A stretch of 30,011 nt of DNA from Lachnospiraceae bacterium UBA3762 (GTDB lineage Bacteria; Bacillota; Clostridia; Lachnospirales; Lachnospiraceae), in NCBI GenBank assembly GCA_002371615.1, contig DFGA01000060.1, positions 1 through 30,011 of the forward strand. The letters are read 5' to 3'. The translations under genes were made by a program, and so were the position numbers. This document shows positions 21,339 through 29,722 of the stretch, piece after piece; within the stretch, counting starts at the first letter, position 1, and the number at the start of each line of letters is the position of its first letter. The notes under the pieces are model-generated. The model was not told where the DNA came from, searched no databases, and worked only from the letters and a program-made list of their open reading frames with translations.

Positions 21339-22235
21339 TTAAATGCCCAGATAGCTCTTTATACTGTCAAGTTGTGCTTTGGCATCATTAAACCCAAGCC
21401 AGTACAGATCCCCGAGCTTTTCCATATCTCCCTCGAATCTCTTGACCATAACAGGCTGCGACGGTGCAATAACGTAGACCTCACCGGATTCGTGCATCAC
21501 CTTTAATCGTTCATTGAGCTCGTTAAATTCAGCGTTTGCCTTGTTCATCGATTCAACAAATTCCGGATATTTGTGATACATCAGATCGTTTAACATTAGC
21601 GGATCCTCATCTCTTGTGTAATCCCATTCACGTGTTTTGACTACAACGATCTTCTTTTCGCCACGCGCTTCGGCCCAGGAGAAGGGAATCTTTTCGGCAC
21701 AGCCGCCGTCAAGATAAGGTATCCCGCCTATTACAACGGGGCGGGAAACATAAGGAACCGTAGCGGAAGCGCGTATCATTGCGGACATGTTGCATTTGCC
21801 CTTTTCGTGATATTCTATTTTGCCGGTAAGCATATTGGTAACGCCTACGGCAAGCTCACGCGAGGTTTCCCTGAACCGTTTCTTGTCCAGGGGAAGTTCT
21901 TTCATTATGTCCTTGAACAGGTATGAAAATCCTGTCACGCCTTTATCGCGCTTTATGGCACCGATACCGCAATAGTTTCTGTCATGTCTGAAACGAAGAT
22001 CGACTCTCGCACCCCAGCCGATCTGACCGGTGAGGTATCCTAGCCCCGAGAGGGCTCCTGCGGAAATACCAACCGTTGAACGCAGGTTTATGTTTTCCTG
22101 CATGAGTGCGTCAAGTACACCGAGAGTGTACAGGCCGCGCCAACCGCCGCCTTCCAAGACCATGCAGCCTTCGGTTATGCTCTCATCTGCCCTTCCTTCG
22201 GGAATTTCATCTATTCTGCTGTATATCTTGCCCAT
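21339..22235 (-). CDS. Patatin-like phospholipase
   Basis: This 298-residue protein shows the glycine-rich oxyanion segment (MVLEGGGWRGLYTLGVLDAL), nucleophile S58 in GISAG, and catalytic D176 in YLDGG: the Ser-Asp dyad of patatins. No signal peptide, so a cytoplasmic or membrane-surface lipid acyl hydrolase, as in the RssA/YjjU-like group. The ribosome site AAAGGA precedes the ATG. A TATAAT on the minus strand (22300-22305) may be its -10. The gene is divergent from the esterase at 22406. Confidence 0.92.
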   Translation of the reverse strand: MGKIYSRIDEIPEGRADESITEGCMVLEGGGWRGLYTLGVLDALMQENINLRSTVGISAGALSGLGYLTGQIGWGARVDLRFRHDRNYCGIGAIKRDKGVTGFSYLFKDIMKELPLDKKRFRETSRELAVGVTNMLTGKIEYHEKGKCNMSAMIRASATVPYVSRPVVIGGIPYLDGGCAEKIPFSWAEARGEKKIVVVKTREWDYTRDEDPLMLNDLMYHKYPEFVESMNKANAEFNELNERLKVMHESGEVYVIAPSQPVMVKRFEGDMEKLGDLYWLGFNDAKAQLDSIKSYLGI

Positions 22236-22405
22236 GATTTTAACATCCTTTAATTAAGAATCTTTATACTATTCTTGCGATTACGCCAGAACAAGTGGAA
22301 TTATAACACAAATTTATGAAGATATTATGTATTCCGGTTTCGCGGCGTATAGATTTGTAGTAGAATAATTATCATTAAAAATCATTCGGAAGGAGTGCAC
22401 TTGCA

Positions 22406-23161
22406 ATGAAAGAATTCTATATAACCGATGACGGGATAAAGCTTCACGCAAAACTTGAGATGCCTGAAGGGAAAGAAAAATGTCCGCTTGTGATCGTAGT
22501 TCACGGCTATACGGGAGATATGGAAGAGACCCACATAGTGGGAGCTGCAAAGGCTGCTCTTGATTCCGGATGTGCGGCTCTTCGGGTTGAAATGTACGGG
22601 CATGGAAAGAGTGACGGTACTTTCAAAAATCATACGCTCTATAAGTGGGTCGCAAATATGCTTGCCGTGGTCGAATACGCACAGACCCTTGATTTTGTTA
22701 CGGACATCTGTTTGTGTGGGCACTCCCAGGGCGGGCTGCTTGTTATGCTGATCGCGGGAATGTGTCCCGATAAATTTAAGGCTGTAATACCGCTGTCACC
22801 CGCATGGTGCATTCCCGATGATGCAAGAAGAGGAGTTATGCTGGGAACGGTTATTGATCCGGTAAACATTCCGGATGAGTTTACTCAGGGCGAATCAAGT
22901 GTATTGTCCGGCAATTATGTAAGAGTTGCCCAGACAATTCATGTGGAAGATGAGATAGAGCGGTACAAAGGTCCGGTGCTTATTGTTCACGGTGACGAGG
23001 ATGAGGCGGTTCCCTATGAGTACGGGGTAAGGGCATCAGAATTATACAGCAATGCAAAACTTGTGACGGTAAAAGGGGATGATCACTGTTTCAACCGTCA
23101 TCTTGAACAAATGACCGATGCTGTCAGAGAATTTCTGACAGACCTTGATTTTGAAAAATAA
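22406..23161 (+). CDS. Alpha/beta hydrolase, Est1E-like feruloyl (cinnamoyl) esterase
   Basis: This 251-residue protein has nucleophile S107 in GHSQGG, acid D199 in VHGDEDEAVP and H227 in GDDHCFN, equivalent to the Ser-Asp-His triad of Butyrivibrio Est1E. Several stretches agree with my memory of that enzyme: HGYTG then EE.HIV, LR then MYGHGKSDG, NHTLYKW, YAQTLDFVTDI, GNYVRVAQTI. Intracellular (no signal peptide). It likely frees ferulate or other hydroxycinnamates from short arabinoxylan oligosaccharides after uptake, as expected for a plant-fibre degrader. The ribosome site GGAAGGAG lies 11 nt upstream. Confidence 0.88.
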   Translation: MKEFYITDDGIKLHAKLEMPEGKEKCPLVIVVHGYTGDMEETHIVGAAKAALDSGCAALRVEMYGHGKSDGTFKNHTLYKWVANMLAVVEYAQTLDFVTDICLCGHSQGGLLVMLIAGMCPDKFKAVIPLSPAWCIPDDARRGVMLGTVIDPVNIPDEFTQGESSVLSGNYVRVAQTIHVEDEIERYKGPVLIVHGDEDEAVPYEYGVRASELYSNAKLVTVKGDDHCFNRHLEQMTDAVREFLTDLDFEK

Positions 23162-23218
23162 ATCTGATATTATTAGTCGGCAACTGTTTTGAAGGTAACA
23201 TTCTTCAAGACTATATGT

Positions 23219-23293
<75 letters not shown>

Positions 23294-23301
23294 CGAATGG
23301 G

Positions 23302-23335
23302 AATCCCCGTAAACAAAAAGTTTACGGGGATTTTT
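23302..23335 (+). terminator. Intrinsic terminator of tRNA-His
   Basis: AATCCCCGTAAAC (23302-23314) and GTTTACGGGGATT (23320-23332) form a 13-bp perfect stem with A5 loop and T-run. Confidence 0.92.
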
Positions 23336-23460
23336 GTATTAGCCGCTTTTTCGCGAGAATTATGTTTACAAGACATATGAAGCCATAGTAATATGATATA
23401 GGGGGGGTGTAAGGTTTTTGCGAAAACTTTACGGCATGTGTGGAAAAAGGAGAATTGTTA

Positions 23461-25221
23461 ATGAAGAAACTTTTCGGTAAAGCAAATCTTTCATTTATGG
23501 TGGCGCTTCAGATGCTTGTACTGCCGGCGGTTATATGTCTGATCGTCTCAATATTTATGCTTGGCAGAGAAATGAACAGCACATATTCCGATGCTGAAGC
23601 ACTGTATTATGATAAGCTCTACCAGATCAACAGCAATCTGGTAAATGCGGATCGTGATTTCTATCAGGCAATGAATGCTGCGCAGCAGTACATGAGTATT
23701 AGCCAGTCTGACGGAAGTCTTCCCGAGGATGTGATGAATCAGTTGTATGCTGCAAGATCAGCTTCATTTGATGAAAATCTTGCTCAGACTCTTGAGAGGA
23801 TCAGCAAGGCAAATGAGATAGCCCAGACCGATTCTTATCTTTACACCGGAATCTCCATTGACGGCAAAACTTACAAAGACTTCTCGGAGGAATTTACCGC
23901 AAACTATGATGCATGGCTTGGCGTATATGATTTTAAGACTGAGGAGGGCGATATTACCGCCTTTAACGAAGATTTTGAGACAACACGTGATTCAATCTCG
24001 AACATGTCGGATATAGTTGAAAAATGGGCAGAAGAGGAAGAGGCAATTGCCAAATCGGATATTAAGAGTAAGATCATCACCCTCAGCATTGTATTTGCCA
24101 TCATCATCATTTTGATCTACCTGCTTGTACTCGTTACGGCAAAATCATTGTCCGACGGTGTAAAGAGAGTAGAGGGAGCAATCGATAACATGTCAAACGG
24201 TGATTTTGTAACCCATTTGGAAGTTGACTCACCTATAAAGGAGTTCAAAGGGATCGCCGTAGCGGCAGAAAATATGAGACACAATCTTCACGAAGCACTT
24301 AAGCGTATAGTCGCAAGTGCGCAGAATGTGGATGACGGTGCAAATGTTGCAAAAGAGAAAATATCAGACAGCCAGACTGCAACGGCAGATATCAACCAGG
24401 CTGTATCGGATCTTGCGAATGGTGCTACAGCTATGGCAACCGATGTTCAAAGTGCAGCGGGCATCACCGTAAGTATCGGAAATGCGGTTGAAAATGTTCT
24501 CGGGGCAGCTAATTCGAACCTTGAAAACGGCAGAAACGTTGTAGAAGAATCGCTGAGGGTTCAGAGTGAACTTGGAGAACTGGTTACTTCAGGTCAGAAC
24601 ACGAGAGAGAAAGCAAATCACGTTTCGGAATCTGTCAGCGAGACCGCCGAAGTTGTATCCCGTATCAGCCAGGCTGCAGATCTTATTATTTCAATTGCCA
24701 ACCAGACCAACCTGCTTGCACTTAATGCATCAATCGAAGCAGCACGTGCCGGTGAGGCAGGTCGCGGATTTGCGGTTGTTGCGGATAACATCAAGGATCT
24801 GGCAGAAGAGTCTAACGGTGCCGCAAACGAGATCTCAAGCATGCTTAAACAGATCACCGATCTGTCGAATCAGAACAAATCTCTTACCGATGCCATCAAA
24901 AAGGCAACGGAGGATGAGACGGCAGCTCTCAACAGTATGAGTGATTCATTTGAGAGAATGCTCGGAATGCTTCATGAAACAGAGGAAGGTAACAACAGAA
25001 TAGTAGAACTTGTTGAAACCCTTGAGGGTAACAAGAACTCTATTATGGATTCGGTTGAATCACTGTCTTCCGTATCAGAGGAAAATGCCGCATCTACCCA
25101 GCAGACAAGCGCCTCCCTTTCAATGCTTGATGATAACATGGTAAATGTTGTGGAACAGGCAGAAAATCTGAAAGCCGTTGCCATGGAACTGCGTGATAAT
25201 GTTAAGATGTTCACTATCTGA
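23461..25221 (+). CDS. Methyl-accepting chemotaxis protein (transmembrane)
   Basis: I start at the ATG at 23461, 8 nt after AAAGGAG; an in-frame GTG at 23440 precedes the ribosome site. The 586-residue product has TM1 about 11-33, an all-helical extracytoplasmic sensor (about 34-203, of the 4-helix-bundle type rather than Cache), TM2 about 205-227, HAMP about 228-280 and a long signalling helix pair whose hairpin tip is ANQTNLLALNASIEAARAGE (413-432) followed by GRGFAVVADNIKDLAEES. This shows that the host is motile. It has no visible sigma-28 promoter in the 120 bp upstream. Confidence 0.95.
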   Translation: MKKLFGKANLSFMVALQMLVLPAVICLIVSIFMLGREMNSTYSDAEALYYDKLYQINSNLVNADRDFYQAMNAAQQYMSISQSDGSLPEDVMNQLYAARSASFDENLAQTLERISKANEIAQTDSYLYTGISIDGKTYKDFSEEFTANYDAWLGVYDFKTEEGDITAFNEDFETTRDSISNMSDIVEKWAEEEEAIAKSDIKSKIITLSIVFAIIIILIYLLVLVTAKSLSDGVKRVEGAIDNMSNGDFVTHLEVDSPIKEFKGIAVAAENMRHNLHEALKRIVASAQNVDDGANVAKEKISDSQTATADINQAVSDLANGATAMATDVQSAAGITVSIGNAVENVLGAANSNLENGRNVVEESLRVQSELGELVTSGQNTREKANHVSESVSETAEVVSRISQAADLIISIANQTNLLALNASIEAARAGEAGRGFAVVADNIKDLAEESNGAANEISSMLKQITDLSNQNKSLTDAIKKATEDETAALNSMSDSFERMLGMLHETEEGNNRIVELVETLEGNKNSIMDSVESLSSVSEENAASTQQTSASLSMLDDNMVNVVEQAENLKAVAMELRDNVKMFTI

Positions 25222-25242
25222 TGACATGATATAGTTTCATAG

Positions 25243-25278
25243 ACCCGTCCGGATCGACTATGGTTCGGACGGGTTTTT
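25243..25278 (+). terminator. Intrinsic terminator of the chemoreceptor gene
   Basis: ACCCGTCCG (25243-25251) pairs with CGGACGGGT (25266-25274), then TTTTT. Confidence 0.92.
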
Positions 25279-25327
25279 GGTATCTGCAGCAATTCCATTT
25301 ATTTGAGATGGCCTCAGCAGACAAAGG

Positions 25328-25356
25328 TTCCAACATGAATTAAAAAATGGTAAAAT
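25328..25356 (+). promoter_or_regulatory. Candidate promoter of tcdA operon
   Basis: TTCCAA (25328-25333), 17-bp spacer, TAAAAT (25351-25356). The -35 is a partial match and the -10 is one base off consensus. Confidence 0.45.
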
Positions 25357-25408
25357 AGAAAACCAATAGATTCATCAGAAAGATAATATAAAAGGTTTAT
25401 TCAATAAT

Positions 25409-26113
25409 ATGGAACAGTTCTCAAGGACACAATTGTTATACGGACCGGAAGCTATGGAACGGCTCGCAGCTTCCCGTGTTGCTGTTTTCGGAATAGGGGG
25501 AGTGGGAGGCTATGTAGTTGAGGCTTTGGCAAGAAGCGGGATAGGAGCCTTGGACATTATAGATAATGATAAGGTATGTCTGTCTAACATTAACCGCCAG
25601 ATAATTGCCACACAAAAAACAGTCGGTGAATACAAGGTGGATGTTGCCAAAGAGAGAATTCATGATATAAACCCGGAGTGTGAGGTCAGAACATATAAAA
25701 CCTTTTTTTTGCCGGATACACAGGATGAGTTTGATTTTAATGTTTATGACTATGTCGTGGATGCAATTGACACAGTAACAGGCAAACTTGCAATTGTGGA
25801 AAGAGCAAAAGAGGCGGGGGTTCCGGTTATTTCAGCAATGGGTGCGGGAAATAAACTGAATCCTGCACTGTTCGAGGTGACTGATATATACCGGACATCT
25901 GTTTGCCCTTTGGCCAAGGTAATGCGTCATGAATGCAAGAAAAGAGGGATAGATTCACTTAAGGTTGTCTATTCTAGGGAAAAACCGATAAAATGTACAG
26001 TAGAAAGAGGCACCCCCGGTTCAACAGCATTTGCTCCCGCTGTAGCCGGACTTATCATGGCGGGTGAAGTAGTGAATGATCTTGCCATGCAAAACAGGGA
26101 GCAATTTATTTGA
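25409..26113 (+). CDS. tcdA: tRNA threonylcarbamoyladenosine dehydratase TcdA
   Basis: This 234-residue ThiF/E1-like protein has the ATP-binding loop VAVFGIGGVGGYVVEAL (24-40), the LDIIDNDKVCLSNINRQ block (48-64) and the TcdA-type C-terminal part ISAMGAGNKLNPALFEV, SVCPLAKVMRHECKKRGI, VYSREKP. In the family it activates the carboxylate of t6A37 with ATP to make cyclic ct6A37 in ANN-decoding tRNAs. Slightly shorter than Escherichia coli TcdA. The ribosome site is weak (AAAGG, 13 nt). Its stop overlaps the ribosome site of the SIMPL gene, so both form one operon. Confidence 0.9.
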   Translation: MEQFSRTQLLYGPEAMERLAASRVAVFGIGGVGGYVVEALARSGIGALDIIDNDKVCLSNINRQIIATQKTVGEYKVDVAKERIHDINPECEVRTYKTFFLPDTQDEFDFNVYDYVVDAIDTVTGKLAIVERAKEAGVPVISAMGAGNKLNPALFEVTDIYRTSVCPLAKVMRHECKKRGIDSLKVVYSREKPIKCTVERGTPGSTAFAPAVAGLIMAGEVVNDLAMQNREQFI

Positions 26114-26130
26114 GAAAGGAAACCTACATA

Positions 26131-26907
26131 ATGGAAAACGAAAACAAAACAGCTGCGATCATAAGATCGGTGGTCATACTTATAAGTGTATTTGCGGTGG
26201 CGTCCGCGGCGATAATATGTACATTTATATTGACAGAGGGATTTGTGGAAGCAAAATCCAACAATAACGGCGGACTGTCGGCAACAGGTTCCGCAAGCCT
26301 TGATTTTGAAGCGGATCTTATCGTTTGGAGAGGAACGTACTCGGCATACGCAGAGACGACCGGAGACGCATATGCGATATTAAACCGTGATGCCGACAAG
26401 ATCAGAAGATACCTTGATAATAAGGGAATAGGAAGTGATGATATAGTATTTTCCGCCATTGAGATCAACAGAAGATACAATTCAAACTACAATGAGGAAG
26501 GAAACTACGTCGGCGATACATTTGCGGGATATGAACTCTACCAGACTGTTACCGTTTCATCCGAGGATGTGGATACGGTTGAGAGCGTATCAAGAAATAT
26601 AACGGAGCTTATTGAAAGCGGTGTTGAGTTTACTTCCAATTCTCCCGAGTATTATTACAAGGATCTTGACTCATTAAAACTTGAACTTGTTGAGGCGGCT
26701 ACGGAAAATGCAAAACAGCGTATTGATCTGATGGCACAGGGCAGCGGTTGTGAGGTTGGAAAGCTTATATCAAGCAATCTCGGAGTATTCCAGATAACTG
26801 CGAGGAATTCATCCGATGACGAATACAGTGCGGGTGGAACGTATAATACGTCATCCAGACAGAAAACTGCTACCATCACGGTCAAACTGAATTATGCGGT
26901 TAAATAA
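26131..26907 (+). CDS. SIMPL (DUF541) domain membrane-anchored protein
   Basis: I start at the ATG at 26131, 10 nt after GAAAGGA; a TTG-started extension to 26110 has no ribosome site. The 258-residue product has an N-terminal membrane segment (about 9-34) and then the SIMPL fold: LSATGSASLDFEADLIVWRG, NRDADKIRRYLDNKGI, VSSEDVDTVESVS, a LVEAATENAKQRIDLMAQGSG helix and a final ATITVKLNYAVK strand. Probably faces outside the membrane. Members affect envelope stress or export in a poorly defined way. Second gene after tcdA. Confidence 0.88.
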   Translation: MENENKTAAIIRSVVILISVFAVASAAIICTFILTEGFVEAKSNNNGGLSATGSASLDFEADLIVWRGTYSAYAETTGDAYAILNRDADKIRRYLDNKGIGSDDIVFSAIEINRRYNSNYNEEGNYVGDTFAGYELYQTVTVSSEDVDTVESVSRNITELIESGVEFTSNSPEYYYKDLDSLKLELVEAATENAKQRIDLMAQGSGCEVGKLISSNLGVFQITARNSSDDEYSAGGTYNTSSRQKTATITVKLNYAVK

Positions 26908-26925
26908 GATTTGTGAGAATGTGTC

Positions 26926-26954
26926 TTGAAAATAGTCAGATGACTTGATATAAT
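26926..26954 (+). promoter_or_regulatory. Strong SigA promoter of the tRNA cluster
   Basis: TTGAAA (26926-26931), 17-bp spacer, TATAAT (26949-26954). Confidence 0.8.
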
Positions 26955-26957
26955 GCT

Positions 26958-26986
26958 AAAGGTCTGCTTAAAAAGTAAGACCTTTT
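26958..26986 (+). terminator. Terminator-like hairpin between tRNA promoter and tRNA-Arg
   Basis: AAAGGTCT (26958-26965) pairs with AGACCTTT (26978-26985), ending in TTTT one base before the tRNA. It could end the SIMPL transcript while the tRNA promoter starts inside it, or be a 5' leader stem of the tRNA precursor. Confidence 0.6.
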
Positions 26987-27060
<74 letters not shown>

Positions 27061-27064
27061 TAAT

Positions 27065-27085
27065 GTCACGATCTGTGATCGTGAC
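27065..27085 (+). repeat. tRNA-trailing hairpin, copy 1
   Basis: GTCACGATC-TGT-GATCGTGAC, a perfect 9-bp stem 4 nt after tRNA-Arg. Two related copies follow the next two tRNAs. Confidence 0.75.
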
Positions 27086-27112
27086 GCGGCGACGTTCGAA
27101 TCAGTAAACTTT

Positions 27113-27184
27113 ACGGCTATAGCCAAGCGGTAAGGCACAGGATTTTGATTCCTGCATTCGCTGGTTCGAATCCAGCTAGCCGTG
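27113..27184 (+). tRNA. tRNA-Gln (TTG)
   Basis: Acceptor ACGGCTA/TAGCCGT, anticodon stem CAGGA/TCCTG around TTTTGAT (anticodon TTG), T loop TTCGAAT, discriminator G27184. Confidence 0.93.
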
Positions 27185-27188
27185 CTAT

Positions 27189-27209
27189 GTCTCGATCTTT
27201 GATCGAGAC
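27189..27209 (+). repeat. tRNA-trailing hairpin, copy 2
   Basis: GTCTCGATC-TTT-GATCGAGAC. It differs from copy 1 at position 4 with the matching change in the other arm, so the pairing is kept. GGCGGAGCGCCG-type sequence follows. Confidence 0.75.
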
Positions 27210-27323
27210 AGGCGGAGCGCCGTTTGAGCGGGTACGGCTGGCTCTACACCGCGAGGGCTTATCGCTGAAAGCGATCCTAATTGCCCGAGCGTCCTTAAAG
27301 GCGGAGCGCCACAAACTTAATTT

Positions 27324-27396
27324 GGGATACTAGCTCAGTTGGTAGAGCACCTGACTTTTAATCAGGTTGTCGGGGGTTCGAATCCCCCGTGTCTCA
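27324..27396 (+). tRNA. tRNA-Lys (TTT), integration target
   Basis: Acceptor GGGATAC/GTGTCTC, anticodon stem CCTGA/TCAGG around CTTTTAA (anticodon TTT), T arm GGGGG/CCCCC. Its last 21 bases recur at 29723, marking it as an integration site. Confidence 0.95.
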
Positions 27397-27397
27397 T
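27376..27397 (+). repeat. Attachment site at tRNA-Lys 3' end (left copy)
   Basis: The T-loop to discriminator end of tRNA-Lys plus one base (22 bp) is identical to 29723-29744. A 22-bp identity starting in the T arm is the typical core of tyrosine-recombinase elements that use tRNA 3' ends. Confidence 0.85.
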
Positions 27398-27418
27398 GTC
27401 ACGATCGAAGATCGGGAC
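27398..27418 (+). repeat. tRNA-trailing hairpin, copy 3
   Basis: GTCACGATC-GAA-GATCGGGAC, one imperfect pair, directly after tRNA-Lys and followed by AGGCCGAGCGCCG, like copy 2. Confidence 0.7.
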
Positions 27419-27500
27419 AGGCCGAGCGCCGCTTGAGCGGGTTGTATCAGGCCGATACCGATCAGTAAAATCAAGGGTTTCGGGACCCGAAAAATCGAAA

Positions 27501-27527
27501 GTAACCAGAAAAGTAACCCAAGTAACC
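27501..27527 (+). repeat. GTAACC iterons, left
   Basis: Three GTAACC hexamers at 27501, 27513 and 27522 (periods 12 and 9). The same pattern is found at 29791. These may be recombinase arm-type or excisionase sites. Confidence 0.5.
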
Positions 27528-27570
27528 CCAAAAATTGATTCTAGGAAAGGAAAAGAGCTTGAGTTCTGTA

Positions 27571-27596
27571 CGCGAGGCATGGTCCTCGCGTTTTTT
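27571..27596 (+). terminator. Terminator in the left 190-bp repeat
   Basis: CGCGAGG (27571-27577), loop CATGGT, CCTCGCG (27584-27590), then T6. It would end the tRNA-Lys transcript. Confidence 0.88.
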
Positions 27597-27600
27597 ATTT

Positions 27601-27654
27601 CTGATCAACGTGAATGCGTTTGAGGAGTATATAGAGGCTCACAAGGTGAAATGA
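27601..27654 (+). pseudogene. C-terminal tail of an excisionase-like gene (left copy)
   Basis: The frame reads LINVNAFEEYIEAHKVK then TGA. This resembles the end of short excisionase/MerR-like proteins (L-I-N-V-x-x-F-E-x-Y-[IL]). There is no start or upstream body, so it is a remnant. The right copy at 29892-29954 has the same ending. Confidence 0.4.
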
Positions 27655-27682
27655 TATGGAATCGTATGGGCATATAAAATAA

Positions 27683-27736
27683 TAGATAAGACCACCCGTA
27701 AAACATGAAGTCTCACGAATGGTCTATCTAGTTTTC
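27683..27736. terminator. Terminator-like hairpin with long loop
   Basis: TAGAT and GACCA (27683-27694) pair with TGGTC and ATCTA (27720-27730), followed by GTTTTCTTAT. Loop of 25 nt. Confidence 0.5.
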
Positions 27737-27835
27737 TTATATCACAACCTATACAAAAGTACATACGCTACACGGCTTATCAATGCAAAAGTTGATGAGA
27801 GCGTGATCCGGTCTCAGATGATGATGAAAAGTCAC

Positions 27836-27864
27836 TTTATCACAGGCATAATTTGTGGTATTAT
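27836..27864 (+). promoter_or_regulatory. Candidate promoter of the InlB-repeat gene
   Basis: TTTATC (27836-27841), 17 bp, TATTAT (27859-27864). The -35 is weak. Confidence 0.4.
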
Positions 27865-27922
27865 GGGCTTTAAGGTACTAAATGTTGCATTTAATTGAGG
27901 GGTGCTCCCGAGGAGAAAAGAC

Positions 27923-29416
27923 ATGAAAAAAGCATTGAGGATTGTTCTGAAGCCGGCAGTGATCGCGTTGTTTGCAATAGTTTGCAGCTTCATTTTTACA
28001 AGTGAGGTTAAGGCGGGTGATTTGTTGATTCATGGTGACGAAGGAGTAAAAAGCATTTCATGGACTCCCCATCAACAAATTTATGACAATGGAGATACGA
28101 TAACGGCCAATGTAGTACTTAAGAACGGATATATGATCAAATCTTATCTTAATGAGACAAATAATGATCCTAAGTTAAATTCGTTTTCTTTTGTATATGA
28201 TGATGGTCCGACTTATGCGCGTATGGAGGTGAATGTTGAAACCATGCAGTTCGAAGGTTTTGATGTTACCTTTAAGGTAAAAAACGGCGCTTGGAATGAC
28301 GGAACAAAACAGGATAAGATAAAGACTGTATGGAGAAAGAGGGGCGAGGACAAGGCTCTTGTGTTGCGGGATGCTGATGTCCCTGCTGTCGGCAGCAAAC
28401 CTGATGCCGGATATAAGGCGGGATCATGGGATGAGGTTCCTGATACTACAGAATATCTGGTAAGTTCTGATATAACATATACATACTCCTACGTAAAAGA
28501 TGAGACAAATGAATATACTGTCGCGGTAAATGCCGATCCGGCAAAAGGTGGGACCGTAAATACCTCAAAGAACTCGGGCAGGACGGGTGACGAGGTTACC
28601 ATCACGGCAAATGAGAATGACGGATATAAATTCAAGAATTGGGAAGTCACGGAAGGCGGTGTCACGCTCCAAAATGCCCAATCACGCCATACTACATTTG
28701 CGATCAAAAATGCCAATGTTGCGGTAACGGCTCATTTTGAGGAGCGTAAACCTGGGTCGTCCTATGAAGTCCGGGCATTTGGAGATGGTCACGGAAACGC
28801 CGAGGCAAGTCCTTTATCAGGGGCTTCGGGAACGAAAGTAACAATAAAGGCAACACCGGATGAGGGCTATAAGTTCAAGGAGTGGAAGGTCATAGCAGGC
28901 GGAGTCGATCTTGCAAACAGCAAGGATGCACAAACGACTTTCAATATTAAAAATGCCGATGTGGAAGTCAAGGCTTTATTTGAGAAGAAAGATAAGAAGA
29001 AGGATGACGATAATGATGATCACGAATCATCAAATGCCCGACCATCCGTAAATCCCGATACCGTCGTAGGATATTTCATTGTAAACGGCCAGCCGATTCC
29101 CGGAGTATTAATGGCCAGGATGAAACAGGGACCTGCCGCACAGGCTGTGTTTAAGGCTTCATGCCCTGCGGGATGGAGCGAGGCATTTACATTCATTATT
29201 GCCGTAAACGGCAAGCTGGATTATACGCTTAAGAGCGGAACACTGACGATCATTATTCCCGGGGAACTGGTAAAGGCCGGCAGACAGTTCGCTCTTATAG
29301 GGCTTGATAAGAATGGGAAGGCTGTTGTCTTCCGGGATATCGATACGGACCCGAACACACTTACCGCGATCATCAATATCGAAGCCTACGCATTCGACCT
29401 GATCTGCACTAATTGA
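27923..29416 (+). CDS. Secreted protein with two InlB B-repeat-like domains
   Basis: I start at the ATG at 27923 (AGGAG 7 nt upstream); the frame extends to 27902 without a ribosome site. The 497-residue product has a signal peptide (about 1-30, MKKALRIVLK, hydrophobic core, EVKAG). An N-terminal beta domain is followed by two repeats (about 200-280 and 285-360), each with Y-x-V, G-x-V/A, G-x-x-V-T-I-x-A, GYKFK-x-W and T-F-x-I-K-N-A-[ND]-V-x-V-x-A-x-F: the divergent InlB B-repeat family of surface proteins. A Lys/Asp linker then leads to a C-terminal domain. There is no LPXTG or other anchor, so it is probably released or wall-bound by affinity. It is the only intact gene of the tRNA-Lys scar. 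Confidence 0.85.
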   Translation: MKKALRIVLKPAVIALFAIVCSFIFTSEVKAGDLLIHGDEGVKSISWTPHQQIYDNGDTITANVVLKNGYMIKSYLNETNNDPKLNSFSFVYDDGPTYARMEVNVETMQFEGFDVTFKVKNGAWNDGTKQDKIKTVWRKRGEDKALVLRDADVPAVGSKPDAGYKAGSWDEVPDTTEYLVSSDITYTYSYVKDETNEYTVAVNADPAKGGTVNTSKNSGRTGDEVTITANENDGYKFKNWEVTEGGVTLQNAQSRHTTFAIKNANVAVTAHFEERKPGSSYEVRAFGDGHGNAEASPLSGASGTKVTIKATPDEGYKFKEWKVIAGGVDLANSKDAQTTFNIKNADVEVKALFEKKDKKKDDDNDDHESSNARPSVNPDTVVGYFIVNGQPIPGVLMARMKQGPAAQAVFKASCPAGWSEAFTFIIAVNGKLDYTLKSGTLTIIIPGELVKAGRQFALIGLDKNGKAVVFRDIDTDPNTLTAIINIEAYAFDLICTN

Positions 29417-29450
29417 TCCCGATACATATATGGGGATATGTCATGGACGT

Positions 29451-29478
29451 AAAGGGCCGTTTTGAGGACGGTCCTTTT
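29451..29478 (+). terminator. Intrinsic terminator of the InlB-repeat gene
   Basis: AAAGGGCCGT (29451-29460), loop TTTGAGG, ACGGTCCTTT (29468-29477), then T. It sits right at the start of the integrase remnant. Confidence 0.85.
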
Positions 29479-29482
29479 CCAG

Positions 29483-29590
29483 ATGGGACACGTTGATTTC
29501 TCAACGACCAAGGATTACTATTATTTCAATAATAGGGATGAGGATGAGGCCAGAAAGATGGTCATGGATGCGCTAGTAACCAGAGCGTAA
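29483..29590 (+). pseudogene. Tyrosine recombinase (integrase) C-terminal remnant
   Basis: The 35-residue frame MGHVDFSTTKDYYYFNNRDE plus DEARKMVMDALVTRA reads as the end of a phage-type integrase: the L-G-H-x-x-x-x-T-T-x-x-Y box with the catalytic Tyr. The N-terminal and central parts are gone, and the gene scrap begins just behind a terminator. It lies about 130 bp before the right attachment copy, as expected for an element whose integrase gene is next to its end. Confidence 0.75.
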
Positions 29591-29601
29591 CCAATGTAAC
29601 C
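29576..29601 (+). repeat. GTAACC iterons at the integrase tail
   Basis: GTAACC at 29576, 29587 and 29596 (periods 11 and 9). Confidence 0.5.
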
Positions 29602-29650
29602 ACCTGAAAATGGGCTTGAAAAACACAAAAATCGGATCTTAAACATGCGA

Positions 29651-29666
29651 GTAACCAGCTGTAACC
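29651..29666 (+). repeat. GTAACC pair
   Basis: GTAACC at 29651 and 29661 (10 bp apart), between the integrase remnant and the right attachment copy. Confidence 0.45.
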
Positions 29667-29722
29667 AAACAAAAAAGTCCCGCGAATGGGCATAAATAGG
29701 GCATTTGCCGATTCTTAATATC

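Larger units (their letters stand above)
27462..27651 (+). repeat. 190-bp direct repeat, left copy
   Basis: Nearly identical to 29752-29951: TCAGTAAAATCAAGGGTTTC, a CGGGACCCG palindrome, GTAACC iterons, a terminator and a short coding tail ending AAGGTGAAAT. The right copy has about ten extra bases after the terminator. Confidence 0.85.
27397..27922. other. Left flank of the integration scar, no intact gene
   Basis: It holds a tRNA-trailing hairpin (27398-27418), the left 190-bp repeat with GTAACC iterons, a terminator and an excisionase-like tail (27601-27654), a terminator-like hairpin (27683-27736) and the promoter of the InlB-repeat gene. I see no complete gene. Confidence 0.7.

Noticed and set aside
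27117..27333. Reading frames across tRNA-Gln and tRNA-Lys
   Set aside because: They run through tRNA genes and repeats; not coding.
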